DNA of 64,000 nucleotides. Origin: Hemibagrus wyckioides (lineage: Eukaryota; Chordata; Actinopteri; Siluriformes; Bagridae). Positions 1 to 29,509 of the stretch are shown here, one piece after another. Under the pieces are notes generated by a model. It saw only the letters and a program-made list of their open reading frames with translations. It was not told the DNA's origin and made no database searches. Every line of letters starts with the position of its first letter. Position 1 is the stretch's first letter. The DNA is taken from assembly GCF_019097595.1 (NCBI RefSeq), contig NC_080717.1, positions 16,185,336-16,249,335 of the forward strand. The letters run 5' to 3'. A program made the translations under genes and the position numbers.

Positions 1-281
1 TAGTTTTTTCCAGTGTGTAGACCAATCACTTTAAACATAGCCACTTGTTTTCAAGCCCCCAAAAAACTCGGGGATAGAAAATACAGACTGAGAATGCAAA
101 TCATTTTTTTTGCTGTCAAATGTAATATGTAACCAATGCAAGAGACAATTAAAAAAATGTCATATAAACAATGTCTAACTCCCAAGAGACATTACAGCGT
201 ACAAACATGGCTGACAAGGACAACTTCAAACACACATGTTTAAGCTCAGCTGATTACTGATCAAGCACACCTGGACTCAAT

Positions 282-310
<29 letters not shown>
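282..310. repeat. (CA)n microsatellite
   Basis: About 14 uninterrupted CA dinucleotides. Confidence 0.95.
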
Positions 311-312
<2 letters not shown>

Positions 313-702
313 AAGCGCGCAGTCAGTGTGAAGTATTGCTCAGTGTAGCCTCATCTTCTGACATAACAAGCCTTGTTGTTTATGATTGTTTATCTGGTTA
401 TGATCTTTTTCGTCCCCTGGTTTCTGATTCTTGTCCTTGTCTTGCTTTGCCTCTTTCTTAATTGCCTGATGACTGCCTGTTTATAACAACTTGACTTCAC
501 AATTTGGATCTGGAGTTTTGGGAAAATTCTATCTCAGATGCATGAATCCTGTTTAACTGTCAAAGAAGTGTGTAAGCTTGTGCTTATGCCTGAGGTCTGA
601 ACACGAGTGTGTGTATTAACTCTTCAGTGAACACAGTTACGGAAGAGAAATGAATCAATTGATTCTTGATTGGTTAGGGAGTTGTGAGAGATCTAGTGCT
701 TT

Positions 703-790
703 TTATCCATCCATCCATCCATCCATCCATCCATCTATTCAGCCATCTGTATATCTGTCTGTCTGTCTGTCTGTCTGTCCATCCATCCGT
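703..790. repeat. Compound (CCAT)n / (CTGT)n microsatellite
   Basis: A run of CCAT units (about 705-733) is followed after a short spacer by CTGT units (about 752-779) and a few more CCAT/CCGT units. Confidence 0.9.
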
Positions 791-2063
791 CCGTACGGTT
801 TCTGTAGTGCTGCTCTTTTCTTTCGCTCTCCTCTGCTTTCACCTTTAACTTTTCTGCCCTAAGAGCAACAAAGTATATTGAACATTTTTAAAGAAATTTT
901 ATACAAATATAACCCAACTGTGCGAAACAGTAGTGGTGACGCCATACTCCAACACAAACAGCATGACATGATCATAGATCTGCTGAATGAAAGTCCTGAA
1001 CGAAGCTCAGTGTTGAGTTTTAGGCAGCAGAATGTGCTGTGGGAAAGGAAGAGTGCTGGAGAAGGATTTTCGTCTCATTTCTAGAAAGTCTCTCCTTGTG
1101 TTTTTTGTTTATATAAGTGTGTTGCTTGCAGGCACTCTGGGGAAAACCGGGAAAAAGACTTGCAGATTGTCGTCATGTGCTTATATGATCTGTGAACTCT
1201 GTTGCAGTGCATGTAGTTTCACTTACACTGATTGTTGAATTAGATTTTAATATTTGTGTAACATGTCTTGCTGTCTCTACCTTCATTGAAACCATCTGTT
1301 GAAATTCCCAGAGTATAGGATTACTGCAGAGGGCAGCCTCTCTCCCAGCAAGCACTGCAGCTCGCATTAAAATGCCGCAATTATCTGATTGGCCTTTGAT
1401 TCCAGAGCTAGGTTTTGAGAATCGTTTTGAGCACAACTACAGAGGTGTGGAGGCTCTAGGAGTGTCACTAAGATGTGTTGTTAGGGGGGAAAAAAAACAG
1501 ATTTTGTACTTAAGGACTCGTAGTTATACAACTGCGTCTACATTCGCAGGCTATACGCCCTGCTTGCATCATTCTCATCGTGTCCTCTCCCCTGCATTTC
1601 TGTTTCTTTTCATTCTCTCTTCATCTGGACTTCATGACTTCTTAATTTGTCCTGGGGTGGCATTCTGACTTCTTACATTTCCATCCATGCTCACTCCCTT
1701 TTCTTTTTCATGCTTCATTTTTCCTCCATCCCTCCCATGTGGCCTTTCTGCTTTGTAATCTCCTTTGTTATATGAAAAAGTACAGTCCTGTTCCTGAAGT
1801 CCCTCTCCTTCTCTGGTTCTCTTTTCAATACACATGTACATACAAACACACACAAAGCATGCACAGGGTTGGGCAGAGTATACTGAAAAAGACCGATGGC
1901 TTAAAATCGAATACATCTTTCTAAAATATGTAGTATTCTGTTAAAACTCATTACAAAAACTCCACTTTGCACTGGGTATTTCACTGTAGACACTTTTTCA
2001 CTGTGTTGCTGGTAGTTTTCTTGCTTCTGGATGTCTAAACTACTCATGTTTGTTAAACTTAAT

Positions 2064-2723
2064 CAGAGGGTGTGTCTCAATAAGCTCTTTTGCTCCCTAT
2101 GTGGTGAATCAGTATATTGTGTACACAAATTTGGGCACTGGTAAAAACCCTGGTTCACTACACAGAGAGACACTGATGTTTCTGGTGACGTGACTATATA
2201 GTCATGTACATAAAATATCACCACTGGCATTTCTGAATCACAGGGTAGATCGATATCCTTGACATTATTTTGTATGTTGTGTAAAATACATGTAATGATG
2301 CTTCAAGCAGGATTCTAAGCTAGCTAGTGGAGCTTTAAAACTATAAAACAATTCAAATTTGTTAGACTCAAACAAACCATTAATAGAAAGTCTAAATAAA
2401 TTCTATCATTTATTTATATAAACAATTGAATTTAATTTAAAAATAATTTTGTCAAATAATTAAAAATCACTAAGTGTAGTCATTATTTGAGAGCTACTTA
2501 CTATTTGTAGATGAAGTTTTCGATCGGAATAGCAGCAGAAAACGTGACGCCATTTCCAGGAAAGAAACATAGTGAGCATTGATGCTCCCTGGTTTTTGCG
2601 GTGCGTTGTGGGAAAGCAAACATTCCAGCGCACTAGAAGAATCGTGTGATTGAGCGAGATGTTAAAATGGCCGATCAGCTGCCTGACTGCTGAACTACTG
2701 AGCTGATTGAGACACACCCTGTG
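2064..2723. mobile_element. MITE-like non-autonomous DNA transposon
   Basis: A 15-bp perfect inverted repeat, AGGGTGTGTCTCAAT at 2067-2081 and its reverse complement at 2706-2720, flanks about 650 bp. The match extends imperfectly to about 23 bp (inner side AGCTC, outer side CAG/CAC). There is no coding capacity for a transposase. The CAGAGGG-type end resembles hAT termini, but I see no convincing 8-bp target duplication, so the superfamily is open. The interior contains short internally inverted stretches typical of fish MITEs. Confidence 0.65.
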
Positions 2724-2794
2724 ATAACAGAATTAAATTAGTATCAAATCTACAAAACTAAAAATATGCCACTGGTACAGTATATACTTATTAG

Positions 2795-2865
2795 GGATAG
2801 GTGGAGAGAGATGACTCGCTGTGGCGACCCCTGAAGGGAAAAGCCGAAAGAAGAAGAAGAAGAAG
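2795..2865 (+). mobile_element. DANA/Mermaid-like SINE tail
   Basis: The segment reading GCTGTGGCGACCCCTGAAG followed by AAGCCGAAAG matches, from memory, the 3' tail of DANA/Mermaid tRNA-derived SINEs of fishes. It ends in a short (GAA)n run at about 2850-2865. The tRNA-like head is absent, so this is a truncated copy. Confidence 0.6.
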
Positions 2866-3048
2866 TTCCATTTTGAATGATACCCTTTCATAACATATAG
2901 TATAAAGATACTTTACTTTTACTATAGTTCTTTGTGATTGTGTGTGTGTGTTTTCTGGTAAAATGCTACTCAGATTGATTATTTACTTTGCCCTTATGAT
3001 TCCACAGAAACAGGATATGAGACACAGACATAAGACAAACGTTTCAGT

Positions 3049-3290
3049 GTGTGAAAACTGCATTGCAAAACAATTGTTTGAGCTTGTTCGGTAAGAGTTG
3101 CAATGGATTGGGTCGGTTCAGCAAATGGATAGCGTCTGGAAAGAAACCGTGCGGGTGGTGTGTAGTTTGGAAGGGGATAAACCTGTAGCGCCTCTGTGAT
3201 GGCAGCCTGACAAAGAGGTGGTTGCTTGGATGTTTGGTGTCAGCAGCAATTCTCACTGCCTTCTCTCTCAAGATTTTGGTGGACACACAA
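3049..3290 (-). pseudogene. C-terminal tail of a non-LTR retrotransposon ORF2 (relic)
   Basis: The minus strand encodes about 75 residues with the pattern KAVRIAADTKHPSNHLFVRL, then LPSQRRYR, and finally FFPDAIHLLN. Spaced this way (HPS..LF..LPS.RRYR......FFP.AI.LLN), the pattern is recognisable as the short C-terminal region after the reverse transcriptase of many fish LINEs. I see no RT core (FADD motif) upstream on the minus strand, so the copy is 5'-truncated, as is usual for LINEs. Family assignment is from pattern memory and not resolved further. Confidence 0.6.
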
Positions 3291-5248
3291 TCTGTAAGAT
3301 CTCAGTTGAGTGGAGCACTTGCTGGTGCAAGTCTGGTGTTACAGATGCAACTTATATAATATGATATGTAATGGGGTGCAAGAGTAAGAGGTCCTCTAGT
3401 GAGGTTTGTCATTTGATCCAAAACCTTGGCTTTGGGTCGTCCATATAGGCAGAGGTGCAGCATGGGGTTAGGTTTGACGCTGAAATGAAAGCTTCTCACC
3501 CCTCCCTGCATCCCTCCTCCACACGTTCATCCTTCTCTCACCTCTCTGTATAGGTGCCTTTTATATACAATAGGTGGAAACCTGTATATCTTTCCCACAG
3601 TCGTCTTTCCCCACGTTAACCTAGCTCATTTTCTCTCCTTTTTTGCCTCTCATGATGTCTTTTATTTATTTCCACTTTTCTACCCCTGAGTCGTCTTGCT
3701 TTGTTTTACCGCTGTTCCTCTCCATACATCTGCTGTACAACTCAGACTCACATTCTTGTTCTTATTCATCCACTTATACTTACTCCTATCTGTCACTCTC
3801 TTCCCTGCTGGCTAGGAGGTTAGGTGAAGAATGTGAGGTCTTTTCCTCCCAATTAGTTGGCTGCTAATGAGGCTGAACCTCTTCTGTCCTCCCTTTCTTG
3901 CTCCATTCCTACCCCTTCAGCCCGGAAACCCAAGGGTGATCTACCCCTCCTCTTCCAGCTTTTACCTCCCATCTTCTACTTAATCCCCCCGGCAGACTGC
4001 AATTACCCCACTGTAGGTCGACATCAGCCCCCCCGGCAAGGATGCAGTAGGGGAGCTGACTCGATGTAAATTATAATACATTCATAGATGTCAAGGCCGG
4101 AGTGTGGTTCTCATTCCCACAGGCATGGTTTTGCAAAGATCGGCATAATTGTTACAGATAGCATTGCGCTTGTGTATTTATTTACTTGTGATCATCTTAG
4201 GACCTGAATTAAACAGAATTTAAGAGATACCAAAGGAAAGATGATATATACGCTGTAGACCACCCTATTAAATGAGGAAACAAGTTGAGTAAATGGATCA
4301 CATACTTAAACATGGCTAAATTCATACATGTCTTTTCCCCAAATTCTCTTGTTCTTAAAAAGAGCGTTGATGCTCCTCCTTCTTCATGCGCAAGGCTTTC
4401 ACTATATATGCAGCTCAGGTCTTTTCTGTTTCCCAAGTCTGTAGGCCTGAGAGAGGAAGAGGCCTACAGGTGGCAGCGTTCTTGCATTCTTTCTCACACT
4501 GCAGTGTAATCGGAGCCTCCCCTGGGCTGCCTGGGAGAGTTCGGCTGCGCTGGTTTGTTCTCATGGCTCGTCTGAGTCCTGTGGTGCTCACACGGACCTC
4601 CGTCAGCAATTTTCACTCCAGGAAGCACAATGGGAGCCTCTCGGCAAGGTCAGAGGTCCCACTTCCTGTTTCCTGTCTGCACCAGGTCATCAGAGGGTCT
4701 ACTTGCGAGGGTCGTGCGACCCTCTGCCTCTCTTCCCTTTTGTTATGGAGGCCTCTCGACCCTTGCCTCCATCGTTACAAAGAGAGAGAAGGCGAGGGAG
4801 TATGATCTCACACATAGTGAGTGTGAAAGGATTGCTTAGTGTCATTGGCTATTAGCAATAAGCCTGACTTTAGAAAAGAAGCTACACACCTACACACAAA
4901 AGATCATACAGAAAAATATAGAATAAACTTAACCATAATTTAAGATACAAACCAATGTTACATGCAATATGCAAGGAATTGAACACAACAAGGGAAATAA
5001 TGGTGTGATGTGATGAACACATCGCTAAGCTTTTTATTTCTCTTAGAAACACTGATTTGCCAATGATTACAATATAATTACTTCTAATGTTGAGGAATGT
5101 CTAGGAGACATGTTTGTTACTGTCATCGCTTACATTAAAACAGCCATAAACAATCATTCCCTCAATAGCCTTACTTTTTTCCTCTCTGTTGAAGTCAATA
5201 AGACAATGAAATTCAACATGACATCAAGAAACCACAAAGTGTAAGCTA

Positions 5249-5267
5249 CTCTCTCTCTCTCTCTCTC
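5249..5267. repeat. (TC)n microsatellite
   Basis: Short run of TC dinucleotides. Confidence 0.85.
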
Positions 5268-5712
5268 ACTGTGGAAAACTTTCAGTTCAGTCTGAATCTG
5301 AAAGTGTGGTTCACATGAAAAATTGGTAATGTGTAAGGTGTCATGTAGACCATGAAGCATAGGAGATGGTGTGAGTTTGTTTGTAGTGAAAGATGCGAAT
5401 AAAAAAAAAAATAGTGTGAAATCTCCTTACAGACTGTTACAGTGGTGCATATGGACCATATCAATGATGACACATTTTTCTTTGTTATATAGCATCGTTT
5501 TTTTTATTTAGATCTTTTTCTTAGCCTTAAATTATGTGGCACATCCATCAGATTTAGCACAATCCTGCTAAAAGAGCGGCTACTATAGAATGACCAAATA
5601 CATTTGGACCCAAAACCACATTCGTATGTACTTGATCAAATTCTATATAGTGTACCCTAAGTAAACAAGACAATGAGTGTGTATAGGTGTTGTAGGATGG
5701 CAAACTGGGAAT

Positions 5713-5880
5713 GTGATAGCTTAGTGGTTAAGGCATTGGATTGCTGGTTGTAATGTTGAGAGTTTGAATCCCAGGTCCACCAAGTTGCCACTGCTAGGCC
5801 CCTGAGCAAGGTCCTTAACCCCCAGTTGCTCAGCTAAATTGTACGTCGCTCTGGGTAAGGGTAAATGCCAGAAATGTAAA
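5713..5880 (+). mobile_element. V-SINE-like tRNA-derived SINE
   Basis: The head is tRNA-like: an A-box-like TAGCTTAGTGGTTAAGG (from about 5717) and a B-box-like GAGTTTGAATCCC (from about 5759), followed by a CCA-like end. After it comes the central segment with GGCCCCTGAGCAAGGTCCTTAACC and a tail GTCGCTCTGGGTAAGG...AATGTAAA. From memory this order matches the V-SINE type shared with fish LINE tails. It looks nearly full length and only moderately diverged. Confidence 0.75.
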
Positions 5881-6659
5881 TTGGTACCATCAGAGAGGCT
5901 GTGCTAGACCCACAAGCATAGTTTTGGTCATTTGAACAGTCAAATATTCTTATCATCACACTATAAAAACAGTGTATCAGTGTTTTCATAGTTCCTGCTA
6001 TCGAATAACACTAGCTAGACTTGAAAGATATATTTTCTTTACCTCATTATTCATCAAGTTTCACAGCAATATATTAAACAAAAATACTCAGAGGCAAATC
6101 ATAAACAGAGTTGGAGAATTAATTCAATTTTGTTAAGCTTATTATTGGTAGTGATGATTCAGTACTGCCTTGATGCCCTTTGTAACATCCATACACAATT
6201 GCATCTAATGCTGCAACTAGATCTCATGACTGTGAGTATTACACTGCTAATGTTTTGAACCCAGAAGCGAGCATGCTCTTTTTGAAAGCTCTAATCAGAT
6301 TTAGCCACAAGAACATTCGAAGATGACCTTTTCAGTCCCGGTTTCTCATGTGACAAATACATGCATTAATTGATGCTTATTTTTATTTAAGTTTTGGGAA
6401 TTCATATCAGAAGCGTTTAATTTATTTTTTAAAAAATCGTATATGCTTACATTTGCATTTACAGAGCGTAAATATATAATCAGGTTCTATTGTTGAAAAT
6501 GCATCACTAGTTGAGGCTGAAGGGAGAGCAGGGAGAAATATTTAGGATCCCGAAAACATGTTTTAGATTTTAACATGACCTAGAAAACTGTGGTAAGAGC
6601 ATAGTAATTCATTGTAAAAGTGGCACACACCCAGTTTTAAATGCCCAGTGGAGCAGAAT

Positions 6660-6661
<2 letters not shown>

Positions 6662-6695
<34 letters not shown>

Positions 6696-6735
6696 GTCTG
6701 TCTCTCTCATCTATCTGTCTATCTATCTCTCACAC
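6662..6735. repeat. (TC)n / (CTGT)n microsatellite
   Basis: TC dinucleotides, then CTGT and CTAT units. An open reading frame across it is a repeat artefact. Confidence 0.9.
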
Positions 6736-9700
6736 ACATACACAATTACTGCTGATGGAGTATGAATGTATCTGTGACAGCTGTCTGCAGCTTCCTCTAC
6801 TGCACATGGCTGCTCTCAATACAGATAGTAAAATCGAGAACATGTGGCAAGACACAAATATATAAAGCAAAATCATAGTCTACACCATCTTTCCATCTTT
6901 TTTCATTTCAAAAAAGTCTAAAGGAAGTGGTTATGTCTTCTTCCTGGTCCTTCATCTATGGATGTTGCCATGAGTTACACCTGAAAACATACAAACATTC
7001 ATTTTCTTCTAACCACTCTCATGTACAGTGGAAAAAAAGGCTCACTGAATTTACTTATTTGAAAATGCGTACACAGGTTCCAGATGTGTACACAGGTGAA
7101 TGTTTTCGTATATCTGACGTGATTTGATCGTGTATTGTAAAAGTTCTGAATCAAATAACACCAGGTTCACACCTGGACTGAGAATCGGACCCTTGACACT
7201 GGTTTTTTGTAATAGACACATTACCAAAGCACTATCCTATTACCTAAATTTAACAGTATAGATATAATTCCCGTCAGCACTACCGTCCTCATGAGATTTC
7301 ACAGTTTAACTGGTTTAGGTTGATCATGCTCACTTTACATCATTCAGTCTAGTAATTAAACTGGTTTAAGTTGTAATGAATTCATATTTTCTTGAGAAAC
7401 TATACTTAAATTTGACTGACTACATAATCCTTTTTTTCAGTGTAGATCTGAGGCCCCAGATATCCTTAACTTCCTTAAACACTGTGTTTGTGTATGGGGG
7501 TATGTTTTTACATCTTGGCGAGAAACAAATCTTCTTAGAAGAACAGGAATATCGGACAGCTTTGACCTTGTGGGGACATTTGGCTGATTCTCTTGCGTTT
7601 AAAGCTTAACTTTGTTTATTGAAGTATAGATCAATAATAAAGAAATCGAGCATAGCATTAATTAATTGCAATGATTATGTCAGCATACGTTCCTCAGGAG
7701 GATAGTCAAATAAAAGTGTGTGTGTGTTTGTGTATGAGAGACAGAGAGAGATTTTATTTTAGTGTACATATTCATGCGTATTCCCTGCAGATCCAAGTTA
7801 ATAATGTAACAATGTGAAGAATGCAGGAAATTGAGATTAAAATGAAATTAACTACGCATTTAAGCACTAAGCTTATTTGGTTATTCAGCTCCTTTTACGT
7901 TAATAAAATATGCCAAGTTTACACTCAAGTGCCCCGAAAAGATCCGAGTGCTCATACCGCTCTTAATTAAACCATACAATGGTACAGTATGTAAGCTGTG
8001 TAGTCACGGGTCTTGGCAAGAGTCATAACTTCTCTGTATCTAAGCTCCAGTCGACAGGCTGTACGAAACTTTACACGTCTTCTCATGTCCACGCTTGTCC
8101 AAAGAGAGGATGTGCACAGCCAGATGCTTATCAGGAAAGTGTGGCAGGGGAAACTCGCTTTCGTCAGTCCCTCATCTACAGCCACACACAAGGGTCATGG
8201 TTTTATTAAAGGAAGATGCCTCTACATTGTGCTGGACACACACACACACAGAGTAACACATGCTGCCGGATGACACATGGGACCAAACCACAGGCAGGGT
8301 TCCCTCTAGGGTCCTTCACCCATGGCCCTTAACAACATTCTGTCTCTTACTCACCGCCTCCATGCTGTGTGTTGTGGTTACAAAAGACGGCAGAAAAAAA
8401 GAAAGAAAAAACATGTCTGCTCTTGCTAGAGGACAAGGAGTCTGCTAGGCTCTCGCTGCAGATGTTACTGTAAACAGGAGTTACGGTTGAGGTGGAGACA
8501 CTCGGATTATTAGCCGAAGAGGGAAAAGAACTGCTAAATCTGGGAGTGGTTACGTTTACTGATGGAAGAGTGATAACTTGAAAGAGGAAATCAGGTGGAT
8601 ATTAGGGCAGGGAGGTTCAGCAAACAGCGCTGACTTTTCAATGGTAACGCTATCAATGCACACCATCAGAACATCAAAACATCAGTCATGTGCACTGTGC
8701 TGAGCCTCGGTTGCTGTAATTTCCTGCAAAAGTAAGCTAGTGTCGAAATCCTAGGAAGATTGATGCATTTCTTAGGAAAACAGACAGTGATGCATTAACA
8801 GAAAGGATGGGTTACATACTAATATCTTCATATATTTATTTTAGGACATATTGATGGTGATTTAAAACATGAGCATTGTGAAGAAGGATGATTTTGAGAA
8901 ACGTCTGGATGATTTAAGAGCCGCTACTCTTTGAAGGCTGCGAGTATGAATAACACAAAGCCTGACAGTGCGGGTTATGGTATGCTGATCATTGAAAAAC
9001 ACTAATAGAATGGACAGTGGTGTAGTTCAGTGTTAACACAGCTGTCCTGTGGTCCTGTGTGTGTGTGTGTTTTGTGTGTGTCTCCTCCATGTTGAACACT
9101 CCACCATATCCTCGCCTTTGAATGGACCCGTTTCTCTTAGTTTCCTTTGTGACTTGCTGCTATGGGAGAGGAGGTTTGCAGACACACTGATTGCATGTTT
9201 CGTGTTGTTCAGCTCCGCAACATTCCAGAGGATCTGTGCGGCGCTTGCCTGCAAACCACAAAGAGAAAGGAGGGGGGAAGGGGATTGATTTTTTTCCTAA
9301 TATATAAGGCGTGTTCTTGATTTTTCAGATGTTTTCATTTATTTGTTTTTTTTTCCAATGATTCCTTTTGCATCGTGACTCTGTGTGTGTGTGTGCGCAC
9401 ACGGACACGAGAATGTTTTTAATGAATTCTGAATTGTAGGTGGTTTTTCCTCTTGTGGCGTTTGTTGCGTCCCAGCTGCCTGGAGCAAAACGTCACTTTC
9501 TGTGCAACCATTCCATGCCACCGCAGCAGGGTGCGGTGTAAGTGTGTGTGTGTGCACGTGTTGGTGGGTGAGGGGAAGTTCATGGTCTCTGTCAGCGTAT
9601 CCTGTTCTCCACAAACCTCACATCAAACAAGGCACCAAGCGAGGAAAGCTTTTTTCGTCTTATTTCCACCTCAGCCTACTTTATTGGGGGTTTGTTTTGA

Positions 9701-9877
9701 AATCCCCTCAACCGCCACTCATGCTCCCTCTTTATGACTGTTTGCCTTTAGTTTCATTTGTTCTGCGGGACAGCGTGGCTCCCACTGTTTCCAAGCAACC
9801 ATTTTTGGGAAGGAATTCAGAGCTACTTGCATTGAGGCCTCTGGCACATGCGGCACACGCAAAGCCTCCGCTTAAAC

Positions 9878-10045
9878 AAGAGAGCGAGCCGGATGCATTA
9901 AAAACCGTTTGTCACCAAAAATCAAACATATGGGAAAGAGAAGAATGTTTGTGGTTTACTGGAAAAGCCCCAAGAGAAGAGAGGGCCAGATGCATTAATG
10001 ACCCATTCGTCCCTGAAAATCGAGTGTGCAGGGAAAAAAAGAAGG
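9878..10045. repeat. Imperfect direct duplication of a ~65-bp module
   Basis: Two copies about 96 bp apart (about 9880-9945 and 9976-10042) share GAGAG(C)G..CC(G/A)GATGCATTAA, then a CC(G/A)TTTGTC-like block, an AAAATC block and a purine-rich GGAAA.A.AAG end. The similarity is plain but imperfect. The unit is not a microsatellite and matches no mobile element I know. Its role is unknown; it lies in a gpc3 intron. Confidence 0.55.
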
Positions 10046-11632
10046 CTTGTATTGAGTTCGCTTACATTCAGTGGAACAGTTTGTACCCAGTGGAAAGGAG
10101 TCTCAGTAGCTGGCACTATATGTAAAGCCCCTCTCCTGCTGGAGTGCACTCCGGTTGGGTCTTCATGATACAGAACGATGCTGTTTCAGTGTGAGTGAGC
10201 TCTGCTGAGCTGCTTGTTTAAAAGAATCAGTGTTTACCACAAGTTCCTTTGGCCAGAAGCAGTAGAAGTGCTTTCAGGCAGAGAGAGAGAGAAAGAGAGA
10301 GAGAGACTCATGTATGCCTCTAGTATCTGGCCCTGAATGGAGGCTTGTTTGGTACTCTGGTGGAAAATATTGTATGTGCGTCCTTACTGACCTCCAGCAT
10401 TAAACCAGCATTAAAACCACAGATGTGTAGTGTGCAGGAGAAGTTATTGCGGCTGCTCTCCCTCCGTTTGATGCAGATGATTATCGCTCTCTCCCTTTTG
10501 CCCTATTAAGGTCCCTGTCATGGGCCATGGCTTGCAGATTTGTTTTTGAGGAAAGCGGTCCAGAGCACGACCCATCTGATCTCAATTTTCTCTTGTTGAC
10601 AAAAAAAAAAGTCACAAAAAAAACAACCCAACAACAAGCACATGCTTGCGTTTGCACATCGGAAGGAAATCAATAAAAAAAGAAAGAGTCAGAAGACGGG
10701 CAAAGATGAAAGGAAAAAGGCGGAAGGCGGGGAATGTAGAGTAATTTACTTTGGCAAACCATTGAACTTGTTTGTCATAGAAAACTTATTGAACATCCAT
10801 GTTGTTTCCGTTACTTTCCCACATTAGATTTTCCACTCAAGAGAAATCGTTCTTTTTGTTGTTTTGGCATGGCTTAAAAGCATTTTGCTAATCCGTCAAG
10901 CCTTAAATGAATACTACATGTATTATACATTTGATATCAGATATCAATTCTACTGTTTTTATTGGAAATATTGGTTCCTGACTGGGAAATATCATGTGCA
11001 AGGCTTATGTTCGTAAATTGTGTTATTTGTATGATCAGTATGCTAATCAGGTTAAATATACTTACCGACCTTATTAATAAAACGCTTAATATGCAGCATT
11101 TATGTTTAAAGATATAGTTTCCAAAGGCCATATAAATCACTTTCAGTAAACAATTGTACTCCCCTTAGACTGGTGTGCAGTCAGAATATTTCTGAAGATT
11201 CAGATTTAGCTCAGTTTGCATGCAGAGATGGTTATGTGCTGAAGTTGCACAGACTTACGTCAGGAGCGTAACTGGGACGACACACTACTGGAAGTGTCTG
11301 CCAACAAATTACATATCCCTCTCTAACAGCACCTAAATTACAGTTATTTGTCACCAGTGAATATATAATGTAGAGAAATAAAATATCTGGTTTGTTAATA
11401 ACAGCTCTATTGTGCTATGATTACTCAGTTATAGCATGTTGTGAATGAAAGCCCTTCTGGAGAGCTCATTTGGAAATTCACTGAGGCGGAGGTCTCATCC
11501 TCATACATAGAGACTTGCTATTGTATCATTTTTTTAGCAGTTCAGCACACTATAAACAGTTCAACTTGAGAATTTTGCAGACCCTTGTTTGCTGTTTGGA
11601 TGTAAACCACCAACTCTTATTTGCCTCCCCAG

Positions 11633-28452
<16,820 letters not shown>

Positions 28453-29354
28453 ACCTTCCAGTCTCTTTTCCACAGACTCCACTCCCGAACCCATCTTCAT
28501 CAACAGTGAATTTGAAAGGACACCGCAGCTGAACCTTTGTACATACAGTGAAAGATGAGCTCGACTAAGGACAGAAGACTCTTTCTCCCTTTATGTGTGC
28601 TATCTCTGCTTTTACTTAATGAACGTCTGTTTTTTTCTGTACTTCCACAAGGACCTGTTCAGTTGCCAAACCATTAAAGACGTACTCTCCCAGAGCATGA
28701 TAAATACGTCACATATCCTAACTGTATCCTATTGTGCTTTTATCCCACAGTACAGTCATCTGTTTAACATGGGACATTATTTGCTCTCTGGTGTTTTACA
28801 CATAGCTTTACACAAAGAATCGAGCTTCCTGTAGGTAAAGGACCTGACCGCCCTTTTTTTTCTTTTAGAGGCCATGCTTTTGTAATTTATTGAACTTTGT
28901 AGAGGAGGAAGACTGTGACTAATGGGGTCTGGGGAAATGTAATGCTTCTCTAGTGGACATGAAGTCTGTCTGATTCCTGGACACGCTCAAACACAAACAC
29001 ACACACACACATGCACACACCACGTTGCATCCTAATTCTGCCACTCATTTCCTCTGCAGTAAATGATCCTTGCAGGAGATCAAGGGATTGGTATGTCGTT
29101 GTGAAATCTTCTCACTGCAGGGTGACACCAGCTCAATTTTATTTGGAGAGATAACAGTTTATTAGAATGGTATCTTTACCTTTTGCAGTCATGCTATCTT
29201 TTCTCCCATCCATCACACTCGCTTTGATTTTTTTCTTGCTTCGGAGACACATCTTTCTCTCTTTCTCTTGTATCTGTATCCTTTACTGTCTCTCTGACTC
29301 TCGCAGTGAGTGGCCATGTCATATTTCAATGTGCATTGGACCTGGATGATTAAA
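28453..29354 (+). other. gpc3: Probable gpc3 3' UTR
   Basis: Transcribed sequence must follow the stop codon. Two ATTAAA hexamers (28673-28678 and 29349-29354) are candidate polyadenylation signals. I see no AATAAA before the transposon remnant at 29510. The true end is undetermined. Confidence 0.35.
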
Positions 29355-29509
29355 GATATGGCCCACGTGGACAACCTTAAGTGTCCTCCTCTTGTCCATG
29401 CTTTGATTTACAAGTTGCTAAGACAATGCCATCCAAGAAAGGAGGTGCTGGGTTGATGGCCGAAGTGCCAGACTGTGCTTTTCTTTGTTTCTAAAACTGG
29501 CACGTGAAG

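Larger units (their letters stand above)
1..11632 (+). other. gpc3: gpc3 intron upstream of the penultimate exon (partial)
   Basis: This whole stretch precedes the gpc3 penultimate exon and ends in a polypyrimidine tract plus CAG at 11630-11632. I recognised no further gpc3 exon in it: nothing resembles the Cys-Trp-Asn-Gly or following segments that should come just before. The preceding exon is therefore probably left of the window. It holds microsatellites, a MITE-like element (2064-2723), SINE pieces (2795-2865, 5713-5880), a LINE tail (3049-3290) and a duplicated module near 9.9 kb, each listed separately. Open reading frames here, including a 207-codon one at 9502-10125, look like chance or microsatellite translations. 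A small exon below my detection limit cannot be excluded. Confidence 0.75.

Noticed and set aside
5713..5785. Possible tRNA gene
   Set aside because: The A and B boxes belong to a SINE head: the cloverleaf is degenerate and the SINE body and tail follow directly.
9502..10125. 207-codon open frame on the + strand
   Set aside because: It contains microsatellite-derived CVCVC stretches, has no domain I recognise, lies in a gpc3 intron and its 3' half is the duplicated non-coding module.
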